Below are positions 44,724 to 53,997 of a stretch of DNA of 64,000 nucleotides, in pieces; position 1 is the stretch's first letter; the number at the start of each line of letters is the position of its first letter. Source of the DNA: Tatumella punctata (GTDB lineage Bacteria > Pseudomonadota > Gammaproteobacteria > Enterobacterales > Enterobacteriaceae). The notes below the pieces were generated by a model. That model saw only the letters and a program-made list of their open reading frames with translations, searched no databases and was not told where the DNA came from. The stretch spans positions 1 to 64,000 of the forward strand of contig NZ_BAAAFW010000095.1 in NCBI RefSeq assembly GCF_039523735.1. The letters are read 5' to 3'. Position numbers and translations under genes: made by a program.

Positions 44724-46295
44724 TTATTCAGATACAGGTGAGGTTCTGATCAGATAATCAAAGGCGCTCAGTGATGCTTTAGCCCCCTCTCCGCTGGCAA
44801 CAATAATCTGCTTATAGGGGACAGTCGTACAGTCACCGGCGGCAAAAATACCCGGCTGGCTGGTTGCACATTTGGTATCGATATCAATTTCACCAAACCG
44901 GTTACGCGCCACAGAGTCACCCAGCCACTGGGTATTTGGCAGCAAACCAATCTGCACAAAAATACCGGAGACTGCCAGCCCCTGCTGTTCCATCGTCTGA
45001 CGATGCTGATATTGCAAGCCGGTGACCTGCTTACCATCACCGGTAACTTCCAGAGTCTGTGCATTAAGGATGACTTCCACATTTTTCAGGCTGCGCAGTT
45101 TCTCCTGCAGTACCTGGTCGGCTTTCAATTCTGCTGCGAATTCCAGCAAAGTGACATGGCTGGTGATCCCTGCCAGATCAATCGCCGCTTCCACCCCGGA
45201 ATTTCCTCCGCCGATCACGGCAACCCGTTTTCCCTTAAATAAAGGGCCGTCACAGTGCGGACAATAGGTCACACCGCGCGTCCGGTATTGCTCTTCGCCC
45301 GGTACGTTCATATTACGCCAGCGGGCACCGGTTGCCAGGATAACGGCTTTTGCCTGCAGGGTTGCCCCGGAGACTGTGGCTACTGAATGCAGCCCTCCCG
45401 GTGCCGCGGACGGTAACAACTGGCTGGCAGTCTGTGCTTCAATAACATCAATCTGATAATCAGCCACATGCTGCCGCAACGCACCCGCCAGCTGACTGCC
45501 TTCGGTTTTGGGTACCGAAATATAGTTTTCGATATCTACCGTATCTAATAGCTGCCCGCCAAAACGTTCCCCGAGTAACCCGGTACGGATCCCTTTACGC
45601 GCCGCATAGATAGCCGCTGCCACACCAGCCGGACCGCTGCCAACGATCAACACATCGTAGGGCTGACGCTGATTCAGGGATTCGGCTGCTTTTTTCCCGG
45701 CATTGGTATCGACCTTACTGACGATCTCACTCAGACTCAGGCGCCCCTGGGCGAAGCTCTGACCATTAAGGTATACCGCAGGCACCCCCATCACTTCACG
45801 TTGTTCTATTTCATGCTGAAAAACGCCGCCATCTATCGCCGTATGGCTGATCCCGGGGTTGAGGATCGCCATCAGGTTAAGCGCCTGTACCACATCCGGA
45901 CAGTTATGGCAGGACAGTGAATAATAGGTTTCAAAATTCAGCTCAGTATCCAGCGCTGCCACCTGAGACAGCAGCGCCTGACTCTCTTTCGATGGATGAC
46001 CGCCGGTTTGTAAAAGAGCCAGTACCAGCGAAGTAAACTCATGGCCGAGGGGAGAACCGGCAAACCGCGGACCATGGTTCTGGCCGGGGGCTGAAATCAT
46101 AAAAGAGGGTTTACGAACTGCCAGGCTGTCATCCAGCCGCAAACTGATTTTATCTGATAACCCGCTAATTTCTTCCAGTAATTCCCGCACTTCGCCGGAG
46201 GTGTTACTGTCATCCAGAGTCGCAATCAGCTCTACCGGACGGGTTAATTTTTCAAGATAAACGCTGAGTTGATGTTTTAATGTATTATCGAGCAT
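44724..46295 (-). CDS. ahpF: Alkyl hydroperoxide reductase subunit F
   Basis: This 523-residue FAD disulfide reductase passes electrons from NADH to AhpC. The N-terminal double-thioredoxin domain holds CHNC near residue 129, the FAD motif VLIVGSGPAGVAAAIYAARKG follows at about residue 214 and the second redox pair is in TYCPHCDGPLFKG near residue 343. It follows ahpC on the same strand with a hairpin in the 71-base gap, which fits the usual lower level of AhpF. Confidence 0.97.
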   Translation of the reverse strand: MLDNTLKHQLSVYLEKLTRPVELIATLDDSNTSGEVRELLEEISGLSDKISLRLDDSLAVRKPSFMISAPGQNHGPRFAGSPLGHEFTSLVLALLQTGGHPSKESQALLSQVAALDTELNFETYYSLSCHNCPDVVQALNLMAILNPGISHTAIDGGVFQHEIEQREVMGVPAVYLNGQSFAQGRLSLSEIVSKVDTNAGKKAAESLNQRQPYDVLIVGSGPAGVAAAIYAARKGIRTGLLGERFGGQLLDTVDIENYISVPKTEGSQLAGALRQHVADYQIDVIEAQTASQLLPSAAPGGLHSVATVSGATLQAKAVILATGARWRNMNVPGEEQYRTRGVTYCPHCDGPLFKGKRVAVIGGGNSGVEAAIDLAGITSHVTLLEFAAELKADQVLQEKLRSLKNVEVILNAQTLEVTGDGKQVTGLQYQHRQTMEQQGLAVSGIFVQIGLLPNTQWLGDSVARNRFGEIDIDTKCATSQPGIFAAGDCTTVPYKQIIVASGEGAKASLSAFDYLIRTSPVSE

Positions 46296-46312
46296 GGTGA
46301 TCTCCCTGGCAG

Positions 46313-46336
46313 AAAAACGGGTGCCTCAGCACCCGT
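46313..46336 (-). terminator. Hairpin with T-run between ahpC and ahpF
   Basis: On the minus strand the stem ACGGGTGC and GCACCCGT, with a four-base loop, is followed by TTTTT. It sits between the two genes and probably lets only part of the ahpC transcripts continue into ahpF. Confidence 0.8.
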
Positions 46337-46366
46337 GAAAAAACAAACCCCTGGCTGGCGCACTGA

Positions 46367-46930
46367 TCAGATTTTACCGACCAGATCTAATGAAGGAGAC
46401 AGTGTCGCTTCCCCTTCCTTCCATTTTGCAGGGCAGACTTCACCCGGATGGCTTGCCACATACTGGGCTGCTTTTACTTTACGCAGCAGGTCAGATGCAT
46501 CACGACCGATGCCTTCTGCGGTAATTTCGATCGCCTGAATGACCCCTTCCGGGTCAACAATAAAGGTGCCACGATCTGCCAGTCCCTGTTCTTCACGCAT
46601 AATTTCGAAATTACGCGTCAGTGCTCCGGTCGGGTCACCGATCATCGCATAACGGATTTTGCCGATAGTTTCAGAGCTGCCATGCCATGCTTTGTGGGTA
46701 AAATGGGTATCCGTGGAGACAGAGTAGATATCGACACCCAGTTTACGAAACTCATCATAGTGATCTGCCACATCACCCAGTTCGGTCGGGCAGACAAAAG
46801 TAAAATCAGCCGGGTAGAAAAAGAAGACACTCCACTTACCTTCCGTATCTTTCTCTGTCAGTTCGATAAACTGACCTTCTTTGAATGCGCTGTTTTTAAA
46901 CGGTTTGATCTTAGTGTTGATAATTGACAT
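46367..46930 (-). CDS. ahpC: Peroxiredoxin AhpC
   Basis: This 187-residue 2-Cys peroxiredoxin reduces hydrogen peroxide and organic hydroperoxides. The peroxidatic Cys is in FTFVCPTELGDV and the resolving Cys in HPGEVCPAKWKEG; the GGLG-equivalent region near DPTGALTRNF is intact. Length equals E. coli AhpC. The upstream DNA contains an OxyR-like element. Confidence 0.98.
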   Translation of the reverse strand: MSIINTKIKPFKNSAFKEGQFIELTEKDTEGKWSVFFFYPADFTFVCPTELGDVADHYDEFRKLGVDIYSVSTDTHFTHKAWHGSSETIGKIRYAMIGDPTGALTRNFEIMREEQGLADRGTFIVDPEGVIQAIEITAEGIGRDASDLLRKVKAAQYVASHPGEVCPAKWKEGEATLSPSLDLVGKI

Positions 46931-46988
46931 CAGTTGCCCCTCCGTAAAAGTAGGATGCCAAAGTAACCTCTTTAGCGGGCAGCGGCTA

Positions 46989-47025
46989 ATACTCTGTTAT
47001 TATCGATTTGATAACTAAAATCTAT
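46989..47025 (-). promoter_or_regulatory. OxyR-like binding site upstream of ahpC
   Basis: The stretch 47011-47025 reads ATAACTAAAATCTAT, one mismatch from the OxyR half-site ATAGnTnnnAnCTAT. Exactly 22 bases away, 46989-47003 keeps the outer ATA and TAT of a second, weaker half-site. Spacing and position, 59 bases before the ahpC start, fit OxyR control of ahpCF known from E. coli. Confidence 0.6.
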
Positions 47026-47086
47026 TAACCCCGCGCTCAGCATTGTGCTGAACTGGTCACCTGAATTTACCCCATGGGAGTCTGTT

Positions 47087-47533
47087 ATGGGCCACTCTGC
47101 GCCAGTCATCATTCGTGATTATGATGAGGCTGATCGTCCCTTTCTGCGAACGTTATATCTCGCCAGCCGCCGTGCAAACTGGCACTGGCTGAAAGGTGAA
47201 GACTGGCAACTGGAAGATTTTGACCGGTTAATTACTGGCGAAAAAGTGCGGGTTGCCATGGACGGTGAACAGCGGGCCGGATTTTCATCCTGTGCTGTAG
47301 TGGATAATTTTTTACATAGCCTGTTTGTCAGCCCGTCCTGTCAGGAGCAGGGAATTGGCACAGCCTTATTACAGGATGTCTGCCGGCGATTCACCGCCAC
47401 TGGCAGCCTCAAATGTATGGCGGTAAACCAGCGCGCCCGCCGTTTTTATCACCGGCACGGCTGGCAGGAGATTGCCACCGGCTGCGGAGAAGAAGGTGAC
47501 TATATCCTGATGCATTACCCGCGCCAGCCGTGA
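47087..47533 (+). CDS. GNAT-family N-acetyltransferase
   Basis: This 148-residue acetyltransferase contains the acetyl-CoA binding motif SPSCQEQGIGTALLQ (Q/R-x-x-G-x-G/A type) and a C-terminal RRFYHRHGW segment typical of small GNAT enzymes. The start at 47087 has GGGAG six bases upstream; the GTG at 47045 has none. It stands alone, divergent from ahpC and convergent with mrp, only 30 bases from the mrp stop. Its acceptor substrate cannot be told from sequence. Confidence 0.85.
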   Translation: MGHSAPVIIRDYDEADRPFLRTLYLASRRANWHWLKGEDWQLEDFDRLITGEKVRVAMDGEQRAGFSSCAVVDNFLHSLFVSPSCQEQGIGTALLQDVCRRFTATGSLKCMAVNQRARRFYHRHGWQEIATGCGEEGDYILMHYPRQP

Positions 47534-47563
47534 CTTTCCACTGGCGCCGGACGCAACATTTGC

Positions 47564-48676
47564 TTACAGGGCGCGGAAGCTGATATCGGCAGGAATAACC
47601 TCACCCTGCCAGTACAAACCGGCAGCAATGCCACCGGCGATCTGCCGATATCGCCGGGTAAACTCACCGTCGGGCTGACGGGTCACCGTCGGCAGCCCGG
47701 CATCCAGATCTTCACGTAACGAAATATGCAGCGGGATTTGCCCGCACAGAGTAATACCATACTCTTCAGCCAGCCTTTCTGCGCCGCCGGTGCCGAAAAT
47801 GGCTTCATGGTGCCCGCAGTTGCTGCAAATATGCTGGCTCATATTCTCGATGATCCCCAGCACCGGCACATCAACTTTGTTGAACATCACGACCCCTTTA
47901 CGGGCATCCAGTAAGGCCACATCCTGCGGAGTGGTAACCACCAGGGCCGCAGTCACCGGAATATTTTGTGCCAGTGTTAACTGGATATCACCGGTTCCCG
48001 GGGGCATATCGATGATCAGATAATCAAGATCCGGCCACAGGGTTTCATTCAGTAATTGCAACAACGCTTTACTGGCCATCGGCCCGCGCCAGACCATCGC
48101 GTTTTCTTCCGTAACCAGGTAACCTATTGAATTGGTCGCCAGACCGTGTGCCATCACCGGTGCCATATGTTTACCATCCGGTGAGGAGGGCCGTTGTTGT
48201 TCGGTCCCCATCATCAGGGGTATCGACGGGCCATAAATATCAGCATCCAGCAAACCGACCCGTGCGCCTTCTGCCTGTAAGGCCAGTGCCAGATTAATCG
48301 CCGTGGATGATTTACCTACTCCCCCTTTTCCGGAACTGACAGCAATAATATTTTTTACCCCGTGGCTGGAGGGCTGATTTTTTACCCGTCTCAGGGTGGC
48401 AATATCACAACTCAGTCGCCATTCAATGCCCTGTGCACCGCTCAGCTGCAGTAATTGCTGCTGAGCGGTGCGTTGTAACGCCTCAAATGCTGACTGCCAG
48501 GCAAAGGGCATCACTATTTCTATATGCAGTATATTATCCAGCAAAGCCACATGGCGGACAGCTTTCAGCCGAATCAGATCCTGTTGCAGTGTCGGGTGTT
48601 CAAAGCGTTGTAATACGGCGCTGACCTGCTGGCGCAATATTTCCGGTGAGTGATGCTGACGGGCATCTGACATCAT
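47564..48676 (-). CDS. mrp: Iron-sulfur cluster carrier ATPase Mrp/ApbC
   Basis: This 370-residue P-loop protein carries iron-sulfur clusters to target proteins. It has an N-terminal DUF59-like domain, the deviant Walker A SSGKGGVGKSS near residue 115, Walker B region YLIIDMPPGTGD and the cluster-binding CSNC pair in HICSNCGHHEAIFG. The ATG at 48676 follows AAGGAG. It is divergent from metG, as in E. coli. Confidence 0.96.
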   Translation of the reverse strand: MMSDARQHHSPEILRQQVSAVLQRFEHPTLQQDLIRLKAVRHVALLDNILHIEIVMPFAWQSAFEALQRTAQQQLLQLSGAQGIEWRLSCDIATLRRVKNQPSSHGVKNIIAVSSGKGGVGKSSTAINLALALQAEGARVGLLDADIYGPSIPLMMGTEQQRPSSPDGKHMAPVMAHGLATNSIGYLVTEENAMVWRGPMASKALLQLLNETLWPDLDYLIIDMPPGTGDIQLTLAQNIPVTAALVVTTPQDVALLDARKGVVMFNKVDVPVLGIIENMSQHICSNCGHHEAIFGTGGAERLAEEYGITLCGQIPLHISLREDLDAGLPTVTRQPDGEFTRRYRQIAGGIAAGLYWQGEVIPADISFRAL

Positions 48677-48862
48677 CCCTTCTCCTTGTAACGATGCATT
48701 GTTAAAACAACGTAAAAAAATCAATCAGTCTCTATCCTAGCAGAATGGCCGGCGTAACGGCGACACCGGATAAGCATTATCACCCGCCACTTGTTTACGT
48801 TAACGGTGCCTTCGGTTACCATTCTATGTTCTTTTCCAAACCAACAGAAAGCTACGCAAACT

Positions 48863-50929
48863 ATGACTCAAGTCGCAAAAAAAATAATGGTAACGTGCGC
48901 TCTGCCGTACGCTAATGGATCTATCCATCTCGGGCATATGCTGGAACATATCCAGGCAGACATCTGGGTACGTTACCAGCGAATGCGTGGCAATACCGTG
49001 TGGTTTATCTGTGCTGATGATGCCCACGGTACTCCAATCATGCTCAAAGCGCAGCAACTGGGTGTTGCTCCGGAAAAAATGATTGATGATATGAGCTGGG
49101 AACATCAGACGGATTTCGCCGGGTTTAATATCAGCTATGACAACTACCACTCAACCCACAGCGAAGAAAACCGCGAGCTGTCTGAACAAATCTATGGCCG
49201 GCTGAAAGAGAACGGTTTTATTAAAAACCGTACCATCTCCCAGTTATATGACCCGGAAAAAGGCATGTTTTTACCGGATCGCTTCGTAAAAGGCAGCTGT
49301 CCTAAATGTAAAGCTGCCGATCAGTATGGCGATAACTGCGAAGTCTGCGGGGCAACCTACAGCCCGACCGAGCTTATTGAACCGAAATCGGTGATTTCCG
49401 GTGCAACACCTGTAATGCGTGACTCAGAGCATTTCTTCTTTGATCTGCCATCATTCTCTGCCATGTTGCAAACCTGGACCCGCTCCGGTGCGCTGCAGGA
49501 ACAGGTCGCTAATAAGATGCAGGAGTGGTTCGATTCCGGTTTGCAACAGTGGGATATTTCCCGCGATGCGCCTTATTTCGGTTTCGAAATCCCCGGAGCC
49601 CCTGGTAAATATTTCTATGTCTGGCTGGATGCGCCTATCGGTTACATGGGGTCGTTTAAAAATCTGTGTGATAAACGCGGTGATCTGGATTTTGACGAAT
49701 ACTGGAAGAAAGATTCTTCTACCGAGCTGTACCATTTTATCGGTAAAGATATTGTTTATTTCCACAGCCTGTTCTGGCCGGCCATGCTGGAAGGCAGCCA
49801 GTACCGTAAACCGGATAACCTGTTTGTACACGGTTATGTGACGGTTAACGGCGCTAAAATGTCAAAATCGCGGGGGACTTTCATTAAAGCCAGTACCTGG
49901 CTGCAACACCTGGATGCCGACAGCCTGCGTTACTACTATGCGGCTAAACTCTCTTCACGCATTGACGATATTGACCTGAACCTGGAAGATTTTGTCCAGC
50001 GGGTAAATGCTGACATCGTGAATAAAGTGGTTAATCTGGCGTCACGCAATGCCGGGTTTATTACCAAACGTTTTAATGGTCAGCTGTCAGAGACTCTGGC
50101 AGACCCTGCCCTGTATCAGACCTTTGTCGATGCCAGCGAGAAAATTGGTGAAGCATGGGCAAGCCGTGAGTTCAGCCGTGCGATCCGTGAAATTATGTCA
50201 CTGGCAGATATGGCAAACCGTTATGTCGATGAGCAGGCCCCGTGGGTTATTGCGAAGCAGGAAAGCCGTGATGCTGAACTGCAGTCTGTCTGCTCAATGG
50301 GTATCCATCTGTTCCGCGTGCTGATGACCTGGCTGAAGCCGGTACTGCCGGAGCTGGCTGAACGTTGTGAAAACTTCCTAAACAGTGAGCTGACATGGGA
50401 CGGTGTGGCCCGGCCTCTGACTGGCCACACTGTGGCACCATTTAAAGCACTGTATCAGCGTATTGAAATGGCAAAAGTTAACGGACTGATCGAAGCCTCT
50501 AAACACGATGCTGGCCAGACCACAGCACCGGCTGCCGCCAAACCGAAGAAAACCGCTGTGGCCGAAAAGCCGGCTAAAAAAGCAGATGTACAGGCAGAAG
50601 GTATTATTAGTATCGATGATTTTGCCAAAGTAGATATGCGGGTAGCGCTGATTGAGCAGGCTGAACTGGTCGAAGGGTCTGATAAACTACTGCGCCTGGT
50701 ACTGGATGTCGGCGGTGAAAAGCGTCAGATTTTTTCAGGTATCCGTGCGGCCTATCCGGATCCGTCGGTACTGACCGGCCGTCTGACCATTATTGTAGCA
50801 AACCTTGCACCGCGTAAGATGCGTTTTGGCGTATCGGAAGGCATGGTGTTATCTGCCGGCAGTGGCGGCAGCGATTTATTTATCCTGTCCGCCGACAGCG
50901 GCGCACAGCCGGGCATGCAGGTCGGTTAA
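48863..50929 (+). CDS. metG: Methionyl-tRNA synthetase
   Basis: This 688-residue class I synthetase starts at 48863 with MTQVAKKIMVTCALPYANG. It shows the HIGH-type motif HLGHMLEH, the zinc knuckle CPKCKAADQYGDNCEVCG, the KMSKS loop (AKMSKSRGTF) and a C-terminal EMAP-II-like tRNA-binding and dimerisation domain (about residues 585-688). A lysine/alanine-rich linker precedes that domain. It is essential for translation and is followed by a strong terminator. Confidence 0.98.
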   Translation: MTQVAKKIMVTCALPYANGSIHLGHMLEHIQADIWVRYQRMRGNTVWFICADDAHGTPIMLKAQQLGVAPEKMIDDMSWEHQTDFAGFNISYDNYHSTHSEENRELSEQIYGRLKENGFIKNRTISQLYDPEKGMFLPDRFVKGSCPKCKAADQYGDNCEVCGATYSPTELIEPKSVISGATPVMRDSEHFFFDLPSFSAMLQTWTRSGALQEQVANKMQEWFDSGLQQWDISRDAPYFGFEIPGAPGKYFYVWLDAPIGYMGSFKNLCDKRGDLDFDEYWKKDSSTELYHFIGKDIVYFHSLFWPAMLEGSQYRKPDNLFVHGYVTVNGAKMSKSRGTFIKASTWLQHLDADSLRYYYAAKLSSRIDDIDLNLEDFVQRVNADIVNKVVNLASRNAGFITKRFNGQLSETLADPALYQTFVDASEKIGEAWASREFSRAIREIMSLADMANRYVDEQAPWVIAKQESRDAELQSVCSMGIHLFRVLMTWLKPVLPELAERCENFLNSELTWDGVARPLTGHTVAPFKALYQRIEMAKVNGLIEASKHDAGQTTAPAAAKPKKTAVAEKPAKKADVQAEGIISIDDFAKVDMRVALIEQAELVEGSDKLLRLVLDVGGEKRQIFSGIRAAYPDPSVLTGRLTIIVANLAPRKMRFGVSEGMVLSAGSGGSDLFILSADSGAQPGMQVG

Positions 50930-50955
50930 TTCTGCCAGCCATGCCCTCAGTCCAT

Positions 50956-50981
50956 AAGCCGGTGTAAACCGGCTTTTTTTT
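50956..50981 (+). terminator. Intrinsic terminator after metG
   Basis: The stem AGCCGGT and ACCGGCT with a four-base loop is followed by a run of T residues. Confidence 0.9.
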
Positions 50982-51028
50982 CCGCGGAATTCATCCTTCC
51001 CTCTGAATCTTGATGTCTGTCAGAAAAA

Positions 51029-51097
51029 CTTTGCGATGAATCGCGCAAAGTTGTAATGCAAACCGCCGTGTACATTGTGCATTTGATAGAGATCACA
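51029..51097 (+). promoter_or_regulatory. CytR-like palindrome and CRP-like site upstream of cdd
   Basis: At 51029-51050 perfect seven-base arms CTTTGCG and CGCAAAG resemble CytR recognition elements (TTGCG/CGCAA). At 51082-51097 TTTGATAGAGATCACA fits the CRP consensus TGTGA-N6-TCACA in its right half. E. coli cdd is controlled by CRP and CytR, and the layout here, ending 43 bases before the start codon, agrees with that. Confidence 0.6.
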
Positions 51098-51139
51098 TAT
51101 AAAAATCAGATACCGCAGTTTCACTGAATGAGGCTTCGT

Positions 51140-52027
51140 ATGCACCCACGTTACACCACCGCATTTGAAACACTGACTCCCCGCTTACAGGCCGCCCTGC
51201 GTCCTGTGCTGGAGGATCCGCAGTTTACAGCGATTCTGTCCGCGCAGACAGTGAGTCAGTTAACCGCAGACACAGGTCTGGACGAGAATGCCCTGGCTCT
51301 GGCCTTACTGCCACTGGCTGCCAGTTGTGCGGTGACACCATTATCCGCGTTTAATGTCGGCGCAATCGCCCGCGGCACCAGTGGCAACTGGTACTTCGGC
51401 GCCAATATGGAATTCCGCGGCGCCACCATGCAGCAAACAGTCCATGCCGAACAGAGCGCTATCACCCATGCCTGGCTGTCCGGTGAAAAGAAACTGGCGG
51501 CGGTGACCGTCAACTACACCCCCTGCGGCCATTGTCGTCAGTTTATGAATGAACTCAACAGTGGCGGAGAGCTGGTGTTGTGTCTGCCCGGTAAACCGCC
51601 ACGAACTCTGGCCGACTATCTGCCTGATGCTTTTGGCCCTGCAGATTTGCAGATCAGTGATCTGCTGATGGATGACCAGACGCAGAATTTCCCGGTCAGT
51701 GGTGATGCCCTGCAACAGGCGGCTATCAGGGCAGCGGCTAAAAGCTATGCTCCCTATTCTTCTGCCTATAGCGGAGTGGCCTTAATGACCAGCAACGGTA
51801 CTATTTATGCAGGTCGCTATGCAGAAAATGCCGCCTATAACCCGTCACTGCCGCCGTTACAATCCGCCCTGATACTGCTTAACTTACAGGGGGGCAATTG
51901 CCTTGATATTCAGCAAGCGGTACTGGCCGAATCTGAACAGGCCGCAGTCAGTCAGCTGGCGGCGACCCGGGCAACCCTCGCGGCTCTGGGGTGTGATCAG
52001 TTACGAGAGGTCAGTCTGTCACTGTAG
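51140..52027 (+). CDS. cdd: Cytidine deaminase
   Basis: This 295-residue dimer-type enzyme converts cytidine and deoxycytidine to uridine forms in pyrimidine salvage. The catalytic VHAEQS motif (zinc His and proton-shuttle Glu) and the zinc Cys pair in PCGHCRQFMNEL are intact, and the inactive C-terminal repeat domain is present, as in E. coli. The start at 51140 follows GAGG; an ATG at 51128 is less well placed. Confidence 0.97.
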   Translation: MHPRYTTAFETLTPRLQAALRPVLEDPQFTAILSAQTVSQLTADTGLDENALALALLPLAASCAVTPLSAFNVGAIARGTSGNWYFGANMEFRGATMQQTVHAEQSAITHAWLSGEKKLAAVTVNYTPCGHCRQFMNELNSGGELVLCLPGKPPRTLADYLPDAFGPADLQISDLLMDDQTQNFPVSGDALQQAAIRAAAKSYAPYSSAYSGVALMTSNGTIYAGRYAENAAYNPSLPPLQSALILLNLQGGNCLDIQQAVLAESEQAAVSQLAATRATLAALGCDQLREVSLSL

Positions 52028-52178
52028 CCCCCGCCGCGGCTAAATTTGCGGCGGCATTAACATTTTATTGATTTTTTCTGCTTATCATCGGCAGCTGAAG
52101 GCTATATTTTTGTCTTACCCTGATACCTTCGGCCAGCCGCTGTGGCCGCCGGAGAAAACGCTGAGGAGCATGCACGAC

Positions 52179-53876
52179 ATGGAACTCGATTACGAAAGCA
52201 AACGCCCGCTGTATATCCCTTATGCCGGCCCTATTCTGTTAGAATTTCCGTTACTTAATAAAGGCAGTGCCTTTACGCAGGAAGAACGTAACGAATTTAA
52301 TCTTAACGGATTACTTCCTGAAACCGTAGAAACTATCGAAGAACAAGCAGAACGTGCCTGGCACCAGTTTCAGCAATTTAAAAACAATAACGATAAACAC
52401 GTCTTTTTGCGTAATATTCAGGATACCAATGAGACACTGTTTTACCGTCTGCTGGATGACCATCTGGAAGAGGTGATGCCAATCATCTATACCCCGACCG
52501 TCGGCACGGCCTGTGAACACTTTTCTGAAATTTATCGCCGTGCCCGCGGTGTTTTTATCTCATACCCTAACCGTGAGCATATCGAAGATATGCTGCAAAA
52601 TGCCACTAAGCAGAATGTCAAAGTTATTGTCGTCACTGACGGCGAGCGAATTCTCGGTTTAGGCGATTTAGGCATTGGTGGTATGGGAATACCTATTGGT
52701 AAACTCTCACTGTATACCGCCTGTGGCGGCATCAGCCCTGCCTATACGTTACCCATAGCGCTGGATGTCGGTACTAACAATCAGCAATTACTCAACGATC
52801 CTCTGTATATGGGCTGGCGTCATCCGCGGATCAGCGGCGAAGAGTACACAACATTTGTGAACGAATTTATTTCGGCCGTCAAGCGCCGCTGGCCCAATGT
52901 TCTGTTGCAGTTTGAAGACTTTGCTCAGAAAAATGCGATGCCGTTGCTGGAGCAATACCGCGACGAACTGTGCTGTTTTAACGACGATATCCAGGGCACT
53001 GCAGCCGTCGCTGTCGGCACCCTGGTGGCGGCCAGCCGCGCTGCCGGAAGCCGGATTTCTGAGCAGACCGTCGTCTTCCTCGGTGCCGGCTCTGCAGGCT
53101 GCGGAATTGCAGAACAAATTATTACCGAGATGAAAGCGGACGGACTGAGCGATAAACAGGCCCGTCAGCGGGTAATGATGGTCGATCGTTATGGCCTGCT
53201 CACGGATAAACTCACCAACCTGCTGCCATTCCAGACCCGCCTGATTCAGGATTCTGCGCATATTGCCGGCTGGCAGACAGAAAACGATGCTGTATCTCTG
53301 CTGGATGTTGTACGTAACGCAAAACCGACCGTACTGATTGGCGTCTCCGGACAACCGGGGCTGTTTACCGAAGAAATTATCCGGGAAATGCATCGCCACT
53401 GTCCGCGGCCAATCATTATGCCGTTATCTAATCCGACATCACGGGTTGAAGCGGTACCTGCCGATCTGATCGCCTGGACCGAGGGCGCAGCCCTGGTCGC
53501 CACCGGCAGTCCCTTTGCCCCGGTGACCTGGCAGGATAAAACCTATCCGATTGCACAGTGTAATAATGCTTATATCTTCCCGGGAATCGGTCTTGGTGTA
53601 CTGGCTTCTAAAGCCAGCCGGATCACCGATGCCATGCTGATGAGCGCCAGTCGGGCGCTGGCCGACTGCTCACCGTTAGCGACCCGCGGTGAAGGTGCTG
53701 TTCTGCCAGAGTTAAAAGATATCCAGCAGGTCTCCCGTTATATCGCGATAGCCGTTGCAAAAGCGGCACAGGCCGAAGGTGTGGCCGCGGAAACGTCAGA
53801 AGAGGCTCTTTCACAGGCAGTAGAAGATAACTTCTGGAAACCCCTGTACCGTCACTATCGACGTACCTCAATCTGA
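52179..53876 (+). CDS. maeA: NAD-dependent malic enzyme
   Basis: This 565-residue enzyme decarboxylates malate to pyruvate with NAD. It has IIYTPTVGTACEHFS, the catalytic Tyr/Lys region and the metal-binding QFEDFAQKNAMPLL, plus the NAD motif FLGAGSAGCGIAE. The ATG at 52179 gives exactly the E. coli MaeA length; GAGGAG lies upstream. In E. coli maeA is elsewhere, so its place between cdd and sanA is a synteny difference. A hairpin follows the gene. Confidence 0.96.
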   Translation: MELDYESKRPLYIPYAGPILLEFPLLNKGSAFTQEERNEFNLNGLLPETVETIEEQAERAWHQFQQFKNNNDKHVFLRNIQDTNETLFYRLLDDHLEEVMPIIYTPTVGTACEHFSEIYRRARGVFISYPNREHIEDMLQNATKQNVKVIVVTDGERILGLGDLGIGGMGIPIGKLSLYTACGGISPAYTLPIALDVGTNNQQLLNDPLYMGWRHPRISGEEYTTFVNEFISAVKRRWPNVLLQFEDFAQKNAMPLLEQYRDELCCFNDDIQGTAAVAVGTLVAASRAAGSRISEQTVVFLGAGSAGCGIAEQIITEMKADGLSDKQARQRVMMVDRYGLLTDKLTNLLPFQTRLIQDSAHIAGWQTENDAVSLLDVVRNAKPTVLIGVSGQPGLFTEEIIREMHRHCPRPIIMPLSNPTSRVEAVPADLIAWTEGAALVATGSPFAPVTWQDKTYPIAQCNNAYIFPGIGLGVLASKASRITDAMLMSASRALADCSPLATRGEGAVLPELKDIQQVSRYIAIAVAKAAQAEGVAAETSEEALSQAVEDNFWKPLYRHYRRTSI

Positions 53877-53940
53877 CAGCGGCTTCCCGGCAGTAACTCT
53901 CTGACATTGCCGGAGCCAATATCAGACCTTGCCTGCCCGA

Positions 53941-53966
53941 AGTGGCTCAAGTACCCTTGAGTCACT
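53941..53966 (+). terminator. Hairpin between maeA and sanA
   Basis: The arms AGTGGCTCAAG and CTTGAGTCACT pair with one mismatch. Only a short TTT follows, so termination would be weak; a regulatory role for sanA, which starts 32 bases later, is possible. Confidence 0.45.
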
Positions 53967-53997
53967 TTAACCGTCAATAAGTGAGTAATAAGGCCGC

